This document shows, piece by piece, positions 8,762 through 17,713 of a stretch of 64,000 bases of DNA. Both the position numbers and the translations under genes were made by a program. The stretch comes from Kozakia baliensis (GTDB taxonomy: Bacteria; Pseudomonadota; Alphaproteobacteria; Acetobacterales; Acetobacteraceae): contig NZ_CP014674.1 of assembly GCF_001787335.1 (NCBI RefSeq), positions 2,150,501 to 2,214,500 on the forward strand, in the 5' to 3' direction. Positions within the stretch are counted from its first letter, which is position 1. Each line of letters starts with the position of its first letter. The notes beneath the pieces are model-generated. The model worked only from the letters and a program-made list of their open reading frames with translations, searched no databases and had not been told where the DNA came from.

Positions 8762-9446
8762 CTCTGTTTCCAGGTATTAACTGCGGTCGCCGACCTGCCA
8801 GCATTTGTGTCGCCAATATTGCACGCTGCGGAGACATTGCTTCCATAATGGCCGAAGCCTTGCGCGGGCTCATCCGTTCCAAAAGAGCGACACAAACATG
8901 CAAATCGAGAATATTGAAAATCGTGGCCGCATCTGCGGGCTTCATTGCTTCGTAGATTGAGACAAGACGCGTCGCATCCTCCGCAGAAAGCGTCATGCCG
9001 CGTTCCGTAACAATATGGGCCGTTGAACCAGAGGAATGCTGCTGTAATGCTTGAAGCGCTGCATCAAGCGTATGTTTACGCTCCGATAAAGTCTTGGCTT
9101 GAATATCCAATTCATGAGAGCGCGCTTCGATTTCCTCCATCAAACTATGCTGCTCCGTATTATCGCTTGACGTCTCCGGCGCGGCGGACTGGCCGCCACA
9201 AGCAGCATCATGACGGCAGCGATCATCACTATTTAAGGAAGTATTTTGAGAAGTATTTTTTTGCGGCGCAGCATACGCCTCTTTAATAAAAAGGCTTTTA
9301 TTATCCTGTTCAACCTGATGTGCCGACGGATTTAGAAGAGCACTCGCAATTGCATACGTTTTTACGAAGAATATGATCGCCATCATTCCCGTTGTTGCAG
9401 GCACGAGACGAGCGAGCGTAGGCCGTGGCCAGGACAATTCGAACAT
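8751..9446 (-). CDS. motE: MotE-like flagellar motor protein
   Basis: The protein has 231 residues. A hydrophobic segment near 12-36 is probably an uncleaved signal/anchor. A low-complexity, Gln/Asn/Ser-rich stretch covers about 60-105. A coiled coil (EEIEARSHELDIQAKTLSER) follows, then an MgtE-N-like helical domain, about 150-220, with the paired motif AATIFNILDLHVCVALLERM. That layout matches MotE, the periplasmic chaperone of MotC in alphaproteobacteria. It lies between the DUF6468 gene and the TPR gene on one transcript. The symbol is given by family and position; function here is untested. Confidence 0.75.
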   Translation of the reverse strand: MFELSWPRPTLARLVPATTGMMAIIFFVKTYAIASALLNPSAHQVEQDNKSLFIKEAYAAPQKNTSQNTSLNSDDRCRHDAACGGQSAAPETSSDNTEQHSLMEEIEARSHELDIQAKTLSERKHTLDAALQALQQHSSGSTAHIVTERGMTLSAEDATRLVSIYEAMKPADAATIFNILDLHVCVALLERMSPRKASAIMEAMSPQRAILATQMLAGRRPQLIPGNRDAG

Positions 9447-9451
9447 AGGCG

Positions 9452-9877
9452 TTACGCTTTTTGCATGCGTAGAGCGCGTAACAAGTTGCGCTCGGCAGTG
9501 CTTTTATTGGTATCCGTATTACTTTCGGCTGCATTCTCCATCCGCATACTCGCATGAGAAACTAGCGGCATTTTTTCAATACGATCGGCACATTCCTCCC
9601 CACGCTCGCACAAACCATTTAATTCCACGCGTAGGTTTTTCGCCTGTTCGATGGTCCGGTTAAGTTGCCGTCCGACGAGTTCCGTCGTTTGCCTTAAATG
9701 TTCAATACCGTTCTGTGCCTGAACACTGCTTTGCTGCAACGTATTGACGAGATTGATTACCTCAGCACGATCACGCCGCAGGACAGATAAAGCGCGCCCA
9801 AGATGGATGCTATAGAAAATAGTTATCAGTAATAAGAGGGAGAGACCCGCTTCGATCCCTAGCTGAATATTATCCAT
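9452..9877 (-). CDS. DUF6468-type protein of the flagellar operon
   Basis: The protein has 141 residues with one N-terminal membrane span (about 6-24: LGIEAGLSLLLLITIFYSI) followed by a long coiled coil to about 105. It contains regular RDRAEVINLVNTLQQ and VGRQLNRTIEQAKNLR heptads. The C-terminal third is polar. Proteins of this build sit between fliM and motE in several alphaproteobacteria, and that order is seen here with gaps of only 5-9 bases. Its job in the flagellum is unknown. I am confident about the gene, moderately so about the family number. Confidence 0.75.
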   Translation of the reverse strand: MDNIQLGIEAGLSLLLLITIFYSIHLGRALSVLRRDRAEVINLVNTLQQSSVQAQNGIEHLRQTTELVGRQLNRTIEQAKNLRVELNGLCERGEECADRIEKMPLVSHASMRMENAAESNTDTNKSTAERNLLRALRMQKA

Positions 9878-9886
9878 GTTCGCACT

Positions 9887-10870
9887 CTATTCCGGCGATA
9901 TTCTATTTTCTTGATTGGAAAATCTATCGTCTAGGCATTGCTCTATTTTTACCGCGACATGCCCTCTATGCTGTCCGATACGCCCTTCGAACAAAGGCTT
10001 ATTGCAACTCCGAATGCGGGCCATGCCATTGCCAGTTCGTTTCAGCGTCAGCCGCGAACCTGGTTCAAGATTGAGAATATCCCGCAAGCAAAGAACCTGC
10101 TCATCGAGAATGACATCCATTTCAATATCCGTGAGCCACAATTCCTGGGCTAAATGCTGTTCCCATGTAATGTCGTGACCGAATTTTTCCCCCATGAATT
10201 GCTGGAGCAGAACATCACGCACGGGCTCCAATGTGCCATGAGGAAGGATCAACGTGACTTGTCCGCTCCTTGCAGCAATTCCAATTTGAAATTTGGCTGC
10301 GATCACGCCATTCACTGGACGACAAATCGTCGCAAAACGCTCATTCGATTCAAGGCGCTCGAAGCGAAATGTCACGGCACAGAGAGGACTGAAACTCTGC
10401 GCTAAATCCGTCAGCATAGAGCGCACCAGCGGCTCAATCAGCGCTCGCTCGATCGGCGTATATGGGCGTTGCTCGAAATGAAGCAGATCTTCAGGATGCT
10501 CAATTGTGCGATCGCCGCCAAGCAATGCGTCGATCACGAGATAAACCAGGGATGCATCAAGAATGAGAACCCCGTAATTTTCCCATTCCTCTGCCCTAAA
10601 AACAGCATACATCGCTTGAGGAGAAATGGCTTTAAATGTGTCCCCGAAACGTTGCGAGACGATATTTTCAAGTGCCACATCAACATTATCGCTCGTAAAT
10701 TTTCGCAACCCGGCACTCAATAGCCGCACGAAACGATCGAAAACGACCTCGAGCATGGGCAAGCGCTCGTAGGAAACGCCCGATGCCCCAATCAGCGCCG
10801 CAATACCTGTTTTCTTGATGCGCTGCTTCACGATAGGATGGGCATTGTCGGATGACGAAACGTCCGTCAT
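9887..10870 (-). CDS. fliM: Flagellar motor switch protein FliM
   Basis: The protein has 327 residues and belongs to the cytoplasmic C-ring of the flagellar motor. The middle CheC-like domain is clear (VSYERLPMLEVVFDRFVR near 33-50, FTSDNVDVALENI, then FRAEEWENYG), and the C-terminal SpoA/FliN-like domain is at about 240-310 (LTDIEMDVILDEQ, LNLEPGSRLTLKR). The N terminus is odd: the usual CheY-P-binding peptide, LSQDEIDALL-like, is absent, and the protein starts with 30 polar residues. The start is fixed by ATGA overlap with fliL. Confidence 0.92.
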   Translation of the reverse strand: MTDVSSSDNAHPIVKQRIKKTGIAALIGASGVSYERLPMLEVVFDRFVRLLSAGLRKFTSDNVDVALENIVSQRFGDTFKAISPQAMYAVFRAEEWENYGVLILDASLVYLVIDALLGGDRTIEHPEDLLHFEQRPYTPIERALIEPLVRSMLTDLAQSFSPLCAVTFRFERLESNERFATICRPVNGVIAAKFQIGIAARSGQVTLILPHGTLEPVRDVLLQQFMGEKFGHDITWEQHLAQELWLTDIEMDVILDEQVLCLRDILNLEPGSRLTLKRTGNGMARIRSCNKPLFEGRIGQHRGHVAVKIEQCLDDRFSNQENRISPE

Positions 10871-11331
10871 TGAACCAACAACTCCGTAAAAAATAAGTTT
10901 TGAACCTGAATCGGTGCAACAATATTATTGATTTGCGCCAACATCGCTTCGCGCAGCCGGTAAATACCTACGCCGGCGAGTTCATCTGGCCGCGTATTAT
11001 GAAAATAGGTTTGAAATAGATCTTGTATCTCGGGAAATTTGGCTTTTACCGCAAAAGCATCTTTCTCATCGGAAAGCTGCAATTGCGCTGTCACCCTTAC
11101 GAAATACGACCGCCCGGTATCAGTTCCAGAATCCAACGTGGACATGAGAGAGGGAAGCGCCATCACGTAGGGCACGGCCAGTTTCGCGGTCTCGGTGACG
11201 GGATGTGCTATATGATGGAACCGCCACCAAGCTATACCGCCACCGCCGAGCAGAACGATTCCTGCAAGCACAGCCCATAGAGGCTTGCCCATACCGCGCT
11301 TCGTTTTCGATATGATCGCCGTTTCCGACAA
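10867..11331 (-). CDS. fliL: Flagellar basal body-associated protein FliL
   Basis: The protein has about 154 residues. A short basic cytoplasmic tail (KTKRG) is followed by one membrane span at about 17-36 (LWAVLAGIVLLGGGGIAWW) and a periplasmic FliL domain ending in the typical VQNLFFTELLVQ. FliL rings surround the stator and tune motor torque. I chose the TTG start at 11331 because GGTGG lies seven bases upstream and the N terminus then has normal family length; an upstream TTG at 11388 is also in frame. Its stop overlaps the fliM start (ATGA). It is the first gene of the flagellar unit. Confidence 0.85.
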   Translation of the reverse strand: MSETAIISKTKRGMGKPLWAVLAGIVLLGGGGIAWWRFHHIAHPVTETAKLAVPYVMALPSLMSTLDSGTDTGRSYFVRVTAQLQLSDEKDAFAVKAKFPEIQDLFQTYFHNTRPDELAGVGIYRLREAMLAQINNIVAPIQVQNLFFTELLVQ

Positions 11332-11494
11332 TGTAATACCACCTTTCTCAATCGTCCCGGCAGCATCACGCAAAATAGTTAACGCCAAGTTGATGCGTTT
11401 CTTAGAACCGGCGTAAAATTTCTCAATTTCTGCAATATTCTTTTTACTCGGCGGGTTTATTGCTTGTTAAGAAATTGCGGCGCAATATCGGGTC

Positions 11495-12712
11495 ATGTAT
11501 CCGCGCGTCATTTCTCTTTCTACCCACCTTTTATGGCGTATCGCGCCATGGATCGTCGCTGCGATTCTGCTAACCGCTTGCACGACCACGCGTCGCTCTC
11601 CATACGACCGCTATTATGGGCAAACCTATCGTGCTCCCGGTTCAGCGAGTGACCCTTGGGGCCCTTATATACAGCAGGCCTCCGCGCGTTTCTCCGTGCC
11701 GGATAGCTGGATCAGGGCGGTTATTCAGCAAGAATCAGGCGGTCATGAATATCTTGACGGCCAACCGATCACCTCTAGCGCCGGCGCTATGGGATTGATG
11801 CAACTTATGCCGGAAACCTACGCCGAAATGCAGTCCCAGTTCGGTCTTGGAAGCGACCCTTACGAACCGCATGACAATATTATGGCCGGAACGGGCTATA
11901 TTCGAATTCTCTATCGCAAATACGGCGCACCTGCTTTTCTTGCCGCGTATAATGCAGGCCCACAACGGCTTGAGGATTATCTCTATAATGGCCGCGAACT
12001 ACCGAACGAGACAGTCAATTATGTCGCGAGCGTCACGCCCAATCTCGGCACGCAGATTGCCCTAAGCGGCCCCCTCGCCGCATACGCAGCGCCTGGGCAA
12101 AGCACCACGGGTGCGCAAATCGAGCAAGCGCCAGTTGAGGTTGCGGAAGCGCCGCCTGCGAGCGAGCCTGTGCAGATGGCCTATATGCCCACTCCAGCCC
12201 ATTGCGATCCGGACGCGGCTTACGATCCAGGCCAGCCTTGCCAGCCGCTCGCCGCACCTTCTCCCACTGATGAGACGCAACAGACCGTATCCTCCTTGCC
12301 GCCTCCAAGCCCTACGATCTGCGATCCGAACGCCGCCTACGACGACCAACCTTCCTGCACGCCGTCGAAAAACCCGACGCCAGCCTCTTTTCCAACACCG
12401 CCACCCGCCGCACCGCATATCGCCGCAGCCGCCTACATGCAGCCGGTCGATACCAATTATGGCGCCTATGCGGTGCAGGTCGGCGCATTCTCCGGCAGCG
12501 GCCAAGCGCGTTTCGCCGCCACCATGGCACGCCAAGCCGACTATCGCACTCTCAGCGGCGCACAAATTGTTTTACAACCTACGCCAGCCTTAGGGCGAGG
12601 AACTTTCTGGCGCGCGCGGCTCGCGGGCCTGAGCCGCAAGAGCGCTGCATCGGCCTGTGCCAATCTGCAATCGCGCGGTATGGCGTGCCTGTTGGTTCCG
12701 CCTGGCCACTGA
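11495..12712 (+). CDS. Lytic transglycosylase lipoprotein with SLT and SPOR domains
   Basis: The protein has 405 residues. The N-terminal signal ends in the lipobox LLTAC (Cys about 29). The SLT domain is at about 57-180, with catalytic Glu in QQESGG, then AMGLMQLMP and AYNAGP. A Pro/Ala-rich linker follows (about 195-330) that holds two copies of a Cys-flanked motif, CDPDAAYDPGQPC and CDPNAAYDDQPSC. A C-terminal SPOR domain (about 325-405, YAVQVGAFSG) binds denuded glycan. The overall form resembles RlpA/MltE-like septal enzymes: an outer-membrane-anchored peptidoglycan cleaver. It is transcribed away from fliL. Confidence 0.9.
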   Translation: MYPRVISLSTHLLWRIAPWIVAAILLTACTTTRRSPYDRYYGQTYRAPGSASDPWGPYIQQASARFSVPDSWIRAVIQQESGGHEYLDGQPITSSAGAMGLMQLMPETYAEMQSQFGLGSDPYEPHDNIMAGTGYIRILYRKYGAPAFLAAYNAGPQRLEDYLYNGRELPNETVNYVASVTPNLGTQIALSGPLAAYAAPGQSTTGAQIEQAPVEVAEAPPASEPVQMAYMPTPAHCDPDAAYDPGQPCQPLAAPSPTDETQQTVSSLPPPSPTICDPNAAYDDQPSCTPSKNPTPASFPTPPPAAPHIAAAAYMQPVDTNYGAYAVQVGAFSGSGQARFAATMARQADYRTLSGAQIVLQPTPALGRGTFWRARLAGLSRKSAASACANLQSRGMACLLVPPGH

Positions 12713-12787
12713 CCTCAGACCATTGGCAAGAAGACCCGCATTCATTACGATCCGCTCTAGGAACGAATTGTCGTCAGGAAATTTACT

Positions 12788-14197
12788 TTGGATATGACAA
12801 AAGCCGCGGAACCGAGCCCCGCTCTCCCCGCAGACGAAGGCTATCATAAAGATCTCGGTAGCCGTCAGGTGCAGATGATCGCCATAGGCGGCGCCATCGG
12901 CACTGGGCTTTTCCTCGGTGCCGGATCACGCCTGCAAATGGCGGGGCCTGCCCTTGCGGTTATCTATCTCGTTTGCGGAATTTTCTCGTTCCTGATCCTA
13001 CGCGCACTGGGCGAGCTTGTCATGTACCGCCCGACGGCGGGCAGCTTCGTCTCCTACGCACGCGAATTGATCGGGGAACGGGCGGCTTATATCGCCGGTT
13101 GGATGTCCTTCCTTAATTGGGCCATGACCGGCATCGTCGATATCACCGCCGTCGCTCTCTACATGCATTTTTGGGGCACCTTCGCCGATGTGCCGCAATG
13201 GGTTTTCGCCCTAGCGGCTTTATTCATCGTCGGCACCATGAACATGATCGGCGTCAAATATTTCGGCGAACTTGAGTTCTGGTTTTCCCTCATCAAGGTC
13301 ATCGCCTTGGCCCTGTTCCTGATCGCAGGCACGTTTTTCCTCGGCTTTCGCGTCCCGATCAACGGTCAAACTCCCGGGCTTCACCTGATCTCCGAGAATG
13401 GCGGCATCTTCCCGCACGGGATTTGGCCCGCTCTCCTTTTGCTCCAAGGCGTTGTGTTCGCCTATTCGGCGATCGAACTCGTCGGGACGGCCGCTGGCGA
13501 ATGCGCCAACCCACGTGAGATTCTGCCAAAGGCCATCAACAACGTGATCTGGCGTATCGCGCTGTTCTATGTCGGCTCCGTCGTTCTGCTGGTCTGCCTT
13601 TTGCCCTGGAACGCTTATCATGCTGGCACCAGCCCCTTCGTGACGTTCTTCCAGGCCCTTGGCGTGCCGGGCATCGATCATGTCATGAATATCGTGGTGC
13701 TCACCGCGGCGCTTTCGAGCCTTAATTCAGGACTTTACTCCACAGGCCGCATCCTTCGCGCTCTCGCGCTCGGTGGGTCCGCACCGCGCGCCCTTGCGAA
13801 AATGAACCGCCAGTCCGTGCCTTATGTCGGCATTCTGACGACGGCTGGGGTGTATCTGGTCGGCGTTGGCTTGAACTATCTCATTCCCTCGCGCGTGTTC
13901 GAATTCGTTCTTAATCTCTCCGCTCTGGGTATCGTCAGCACCTGGACATTCATCCTGCTGTGCCAGCTCAAACTCCGCGAGCGCATTAACCAAGGCGAGA
14001 TCGCGCCCACATCCTTTCCCATGCCCTGGGCGCCTTATTCGAACTGGCTGACGATCGGCTTCTTGGCTTTCGTCATCGTGATGATGGGTTTCGATTACCC
14101 TGAAGGCACGTTCACTGTAGCCGCCATCCCGGTCATCGCGGCGGTGTTGTTTCTCGGCTGGCTCGTGATCCTGAAAAACCGTCGGAATGCAAACTGA
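12788..14197 (+). CDS. Amino-acid permease, APC superfamily (AAT/AnsP-GabP-like)
   Basis: The protein has 469 residues and 12 predicted membrane spans. Span 1 carries the APC substrate-binding signature IGGAIGTGLFLGAG (about 34-47). GELVMYRPTAGSFVSYA and the FAYSAIELVGTAAGECANP region are typical of proton-driven amino-acid permeases of the asparagine/GABA/aromatic group; the exact substrate cannot be read. AGGA is eight bases before the TTG at 12788 and fourteen before the in-frame ATG at 12794, so the TTG start is slightly preferred. It converges with the dicarboxylate symporter gene. Confidence 0.88.
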   Translation: MDMTKAAEPSPALPADEGYHKDLGSRQVQMIAIGGAIGTGLFLGAGSRLQMAGPALAVIYLVCGIFSFLILRALGELVMYRPTAGSFVSYARELIGERAAYIAGWMSFLNWAMTGIVDITAVALYMHFWGTFADVPQWVFALAALFIVGTMNMIGVKYFGELEFWFSLIKVIALALFLIAGTFFLGFRVPINGQTPGLHLISENGGIFPHGIWPALLLLQGVVFAYSAIELVGTAAGECANPREILPKAINNVIWRIALFYVGSVVLLVCLLPWNAYHAGTSPFVTFFQALGVPGIDHVMNIVVLTAALSSLNSGLYSTGRILRALALGGSAPRALAKMNRQSVPYVGILTTAGVYLVGVGLNYLIPSRVFEFVLNLSALGIVSTWTFILLCQLKLRERINQGEIAPTSFPMPWAPYSNWLTIGFLAFVIVMMGFDYPEGTFTVAAIPVIAAVLFLGWLVILKNRRNAN

Positions 14198-14199
14198 AG

Positions 14200-14219
14200 G
14201 GAGCCTTGGTTAAGGCTCC
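14200..14219. terminator. Hairpin shared by convergent permease genes
   Basis: GGAGCCTT (14200-14207) and AAGGCTCC (14212-14219) form a perfect 8-bp stem with a GGTT loop. It sits two bases after the amino-acid permease stop and covers the stop codon of the convergent symporter gene. No long T-run follows. Confidence 0.5.
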
Positions 14220-15475
14220 AATTCCTGGATCATCTCTTCGGTTTCCCGATCCGCCACCAACATCCCTTCCCATTTGGCGACCACTGTCGTCGCCAGGGAA
14301 TTGCCGATGACATTGGTCGCCGAGCGGCCCATATCCAGAAACGTGTCGACGCCGATAATCAGCAAAACGCCTTCTTCAGGCAGATTGAACTGGTTCAACG
14401 TCGCCGCAATGACCACTAAGGAAGCGCGTGGAACGCCTGCCACGCCTTTGCTGGTGAGCATCAATGTCAGCAACATCCCAATCTGCGTGCCCCAGGAAAG
14501 CGGGATGTCATAAGCTTGCGCGATGAAAATACTTGCGAAAGTGCAATACATCATCGTGCCGTCGAGATTGAACGAATACCCCAGCGGCAGGACGAAGGAC
14601 GAAATCTTTCGGGCAACGGGGAATTTAGAAAGCTGTTCCAGCATCAGCGGATAAGCCGCCTCTGAACTGGCCGTGGAAAACGCCAAAAGGAATGGCTCAC
14701 GCATCAGTTTAAGCAAACGGCGTGCGGAATTACCGAAGATCAGAAAAGCAACTCCGACCAAAGACAGCCATAGCATCGCCAGAGCGATATAGAACTCGCC
14801 CATGAACTTGCCGTAGTTGATCAGGATGCCAAAGCCGTTCGTTGCCACCGTCGCCGCCATAGCGCAAAACACCGCCAATGGAGCCAGCAGCATAACGTAA
14901 CCCGTCACCCGCAGAATGACGTGCGATAGACCTTCCGTCCATTCCATCACAACGCGCGAACGCTCCGGCATCGAGGCGCACGCCACGCCGAAAAATACCG
15001 AAAATACGACGATCTGAAGAATCTCATTATCCGTCATCGCGCGGAACACTGAATCCGGCACAATATGTTTGACGAACCCATCGAGCGTGATCGCCGCAGG
15101 ATTGATATTCGTACTCGCCATGACGTTGATCTTGTGCATCCCGACACCGGGGCCGAACAAATTCACCAACACCAGCCCGAGCGAGAGCGAAAAGAGCGAG
15201 GCCAACACGAACCACAGCATCGCCTTGCCGCCGACACGCCCTACCGCCGCCGCATCGGACATATGCCCGATACCGACCGTCAGCGTGGAAAACACCAAAG
15301 GCGCGATGATCATCTTGATCAAACGCAAAAAGATCGTCGAGCCGATCGCGATATAACCGGCGACCGTTTTACGCATCATCGGGTCGTCAATACCGGCATG
15401 CACCGCACCGCCAACGGCGATGCCGAGCAACATGGCAACCAGAATGAGCAAGGTCATCCGATTTGTCTTCAACAC
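14210..15475 (-). CDS. Dicarboxylate/amino acid:cation symporter (DAACS family)
   Basis: The protein has 421 residues and is an inner-membrane carrier with eight spans and two re-entrant hairpins. HP1 carries the serine-rich AFSTASSEAAYP. The NLDGTMMY segment and the cation/substrate motif DMGRSATNVIGN near the end are characteristic of the DctA/GltP family. It imports C4-dicarboxylates or acidic amino acids with H+ or Na+. The choice between DctA and GltP cannot be made by eye. The gene is monocistronic. Confidence 0.9.
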   Translation of the reverse strand: MLKTNRMTLLILVAMLLGIAVGGAVHAGIDDPMMRKTVAGYIAIGSTIFLRLIKMIIAPLVFSTLTVGIGHMSDAAAVGRVGGKAMLWFVLASLFSLSLGLVLVNLFGPGVGMHKINVMASTNINPAAITLDGFVKHIVPDSVFRAMTDNEILQIVVFSVFFGVACASMPERSRVVMEWTEGLSHVILRVTGYVMLLAPLAVFCAMAATVATNGFGILINYGKFMGEFYIALAMLWLSLVGVAFLIFGNSARRLLKLMREPFLLAFSTASSEAAYPLMLEQLSKFPVARKISSFVLPLGYSFNLDGTMMYCTFASIFIAQAYDIPLSWGTQIGMLLTLMLTSKGVAGVPRASLVVIAATLNQFNLPEEGVLLIIGVDTFLDMGRSATNVIGNSLATTVVAKWEGMLVADRETEEMIQELEP

Positions 15476-15555
15476 AGTTTTCCTTTGTCAGAGGCAAGAT
15501 GCGCCCCGTTCATAGACAATTCAAACGGTCTGCGGCAAATCGCAAATCGAAAAGG

Positions 15556-17643
15556 TCAGGACGGCATCAGTGTTTTCCACAAATAGACATATTCAAGAGC
15601 CTCTTCCTGCGCCACTTCCGCTTGATTAGCGCCCGCGGAATGACCGCCTTCCACCTGTTCATAATAAAAATAGGGCAGATGCAACTCATCCATCCGCGCC
15701 GCGAAACGTCGCGCATGAACCGGCCCAACACGATCGTCACGCGTGGTCGTCGTCAAAAACGGGGTTGGATAACGCATGCCTGCTTTCAGGTTCTGCAACG
15801 GCGAGATTTTGGCCAAAAAGTCCCGTTCTTCCGGCACGCCAACACTACCATATTCATCAACCCAGGAAGCGCCGGCCGACATATTTTCGAAATTGAGCAT
15901 ATCGAGCAGCGGCACCTGAATGATCACGCCACGCCAAAGTTCGGGATGCTGCGTAAACTCCACGCCCATCAGCAAACCACCATTTGAGCCGCCTTTGATC
16001 GCCAGAAGATCGGGCGAGGTCAATTTTCGCGTTGTCAGATCGCGCGCGACGGAGGCGAAATCATCGAACACGCGCTGACGATGCGTCTTGCGCCCCGCCT
16101 CATGCCAATCCGGCCCGAACTCTCCGCCACCACGAATGTTCGCCAGAACATAGGTGCCGCCCCGCTCCAACCATAGCTTGCCCAATGCACCGGAATAAGA
16201 AGGGGTCATCGACACCTCAAAGCCGCCATACGCATAGAGCAAGGTCGGATTCTTGCCGTCCATTTTCAGGTCGCGCCGCCGCACCACAAAATACGGCACC
16301 ATCGTTCCATCCGTCGAACGTGCTTCGTGCTGCTCCACCATCAAATCATGCGCATCGAAACGTGGCGGCGTCGTTTTGATCCGAAGCGGGACGCTCTGCC
16401 CCTCCCCTTGCCACAGCTCGGTCGGCGTCAGAAATCCGCTCACCTCGAAATAGGCCGTTTCACTTTGCAGATCGCTACTGGCGATGCCGACCGAAACATC
16501 CTCCGGTAGTTTCAGGCGCACGCCTTGCCAAACGCCTTGCTTATCGAGCCCATAGGACCAAGCCTGCCCTCGTACATTATCGTAAAGCGCGATCAGCAAG
16601 CGGTTTCCACTTACGGCGACGTCCTGGATCATCTGACGCGCCTTGGGAGTTACCACAGGCTTCGGATCGAGGTTGGTCTGTTCCGGCTGAATGGAGATCA
16701 CCGAACCGGCTGGAAAATCACGCCACGCTTCGGTAAGGCGTACGATCGCCAAACCATGCACCAATCCGACGATATCGCTTTTTGCCGGCAAATCGAGCGC
16801 CAGTGTTTTGTTGCCCACTAAACGGAAGAAACGTTTGGTGAAAAAAGTCGGGGCCTGCGCAATCAATGGCAAAACATGATGGTCACGATCGAAAAGCACC
16901 AACGGATTGACCGTCATATCCTGCTTGCTGCCGCGGAAAAGTTCCACCGCTGCCTCTGGCTTCGTCCCACGATGCCAGGCTTTCACGACATACGGATAGG
17001 AAGAATGCGTTAATTCCCCTGGCTCCCACGGGCGGCTCACCAGCAATGTATCGGCATTCAACCAAGCAACGCTCTGCTTGGCGTGAGGGAGTTCGAAACC
17101 ACCCGGAACGAAGTGCCGTTTCAGCAAATCGAACTCGCGCAATGTTTGCGCGTCCTCACCGCCTTCGGAAAGTGCAATCATGCACCGCGTCTCATCCGGC
17201 TCGCGGCATTCTATCCCACCCAAAAACCAGTTGCGATGCTCTTGGGCGGCCAAGGCGTCCACATCGAGCACCGTCACCCAATGCGGCGTAGCGCTACGAT
17301 AGGAAGCTGCATCGGTACGGCGTAAAATGCCGCGCACATGCTTGGCGTCACGCCAGAAGTTATAAATCGCTCCATGCCATTGCATCGGCATTGGAATGCG
17401 ATCTTGAGATTGCAGGATACGCAGCGCGTCGCGCTGAAACTCCGGAAAACGCGGATCGGCCCGTAGTGTGTCCAACGTCTTTTGGTCGTGCTGCTTTACC
17501 CAATCCAGGGCTTGCTTGCCATCGATCTGATCGAGGAAAGCCGTGGAAGCTGCCCGTGCCTGAACGGTCGGGAGCGCCAACATGGTGGCGGCTAACGCCA
17601 AGCGGCGGAAACGGTGAAAGAAAAGCGAAACGCGTGCGGTCAT
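15556..17643 (-). CDS. Exported prolyl oligopeptidase family (S9A) serine peptidase
   Basis: The protein has 695 residues with a basic, hydrophobic signal peptide (cleavage likely after VQARA near 31). About 40-430 is the beta-propeller part and about 440-695 the alpha/beta-hydrolase part. The catalytic triad is visible: Ser553 in GGSNGG, Asp636 in DDRV and His668 in EGGHS. The family cleaves short peptides, mostly after proline. It should act in the periplasm. A pair of near-palindromic 15-mers lies directly upstream of its start (17667-17704) and may control it. Confidence 0.92.
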   Translation of the reverse strand: MTARVSLFFHRFRRLALAATMLALPTVQARAASTAFLDQIDGKQALDWVKQHDQKTLDTLRADPRFPEFQRDALRILQSQDRIPMPMQWHGAIYNFWRDAKHVRGILRRTDAASYRSATPHWVTVLDVDALAAQEHRNWFLGGIECREPDETRCMIALSEGGEDAQTLREFDLLKRHFVPGGFELPHAKQSVAWLNADTLLVSRPWEPGELTHSSYPYVVKAWHRGTKPEAAVELFRGSKQDMTVNPLVLFDRDHHVLPLIAQAPTFFTKRFFRLVGNKTLALDLPAKSDIVGLVHGLAIVRLTEAWRDFPAGSVISIQPEQTNLDPKPVVTPKARQMIQDVAVSGNRLLIALYDNVRGQAWSYGLDKQGVWQGVRLKLPEDVSVGIASSDLQSETAYFEVSGFLTPTELWQGEGQSVPLRIKTTPPRFDAHDLMVEQHEARSTDGTMVPYFVVRRRDLKMDGKNPTLLYAYGGFEVSMTPSYSGALGKLWLERGGTYVLANIRGGGEFGPDWHEAGRKTHRQRVFDDFASVARDLTTRKLTSPDLLAIKGGSNGGLLMGVEFTQHPELWRGVIIQVPLLDMLNFENMSAGASWVDEYGSVGVPEERDFLAKISPLQNLKAGMRYPTPFLTTTTRDDRVGPVHARRFAARMDELHLPYFYYEQVEGGHSAGANQAEVAQEEALEYVYLWKTLMPS

Positions 17644-17666
17644 GAAAACCCTCCACGTTTCGCGTT

Positions 17667-17704
17667 ATATCGTTACGATATTTTCAGCAAGATATCGTAA
17701 CGAT
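17667..17704. promoter_or_regulatory. Two near-palindromic ATATCGTTACGATAT-like elements
   Basis: ATATCGTTACGATAT (17667-17681) is itself palindromic except for its centre. A second copy in inverted orientation, ATATCGTAACGAT (17692-17704), lies with its centre about 25 bases away. Together they could also pair as a 13-bp hairpin. The place is directly upstream of the S9 peptidase start and ten bases after the pstS stop. The pair may be an operator for the peptidase gene or a transcript end for pstS. The lack of a T-run favours the operator reading. Confidence 0.5.
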
Positions 17705-17713
17705 CAAAGCATT

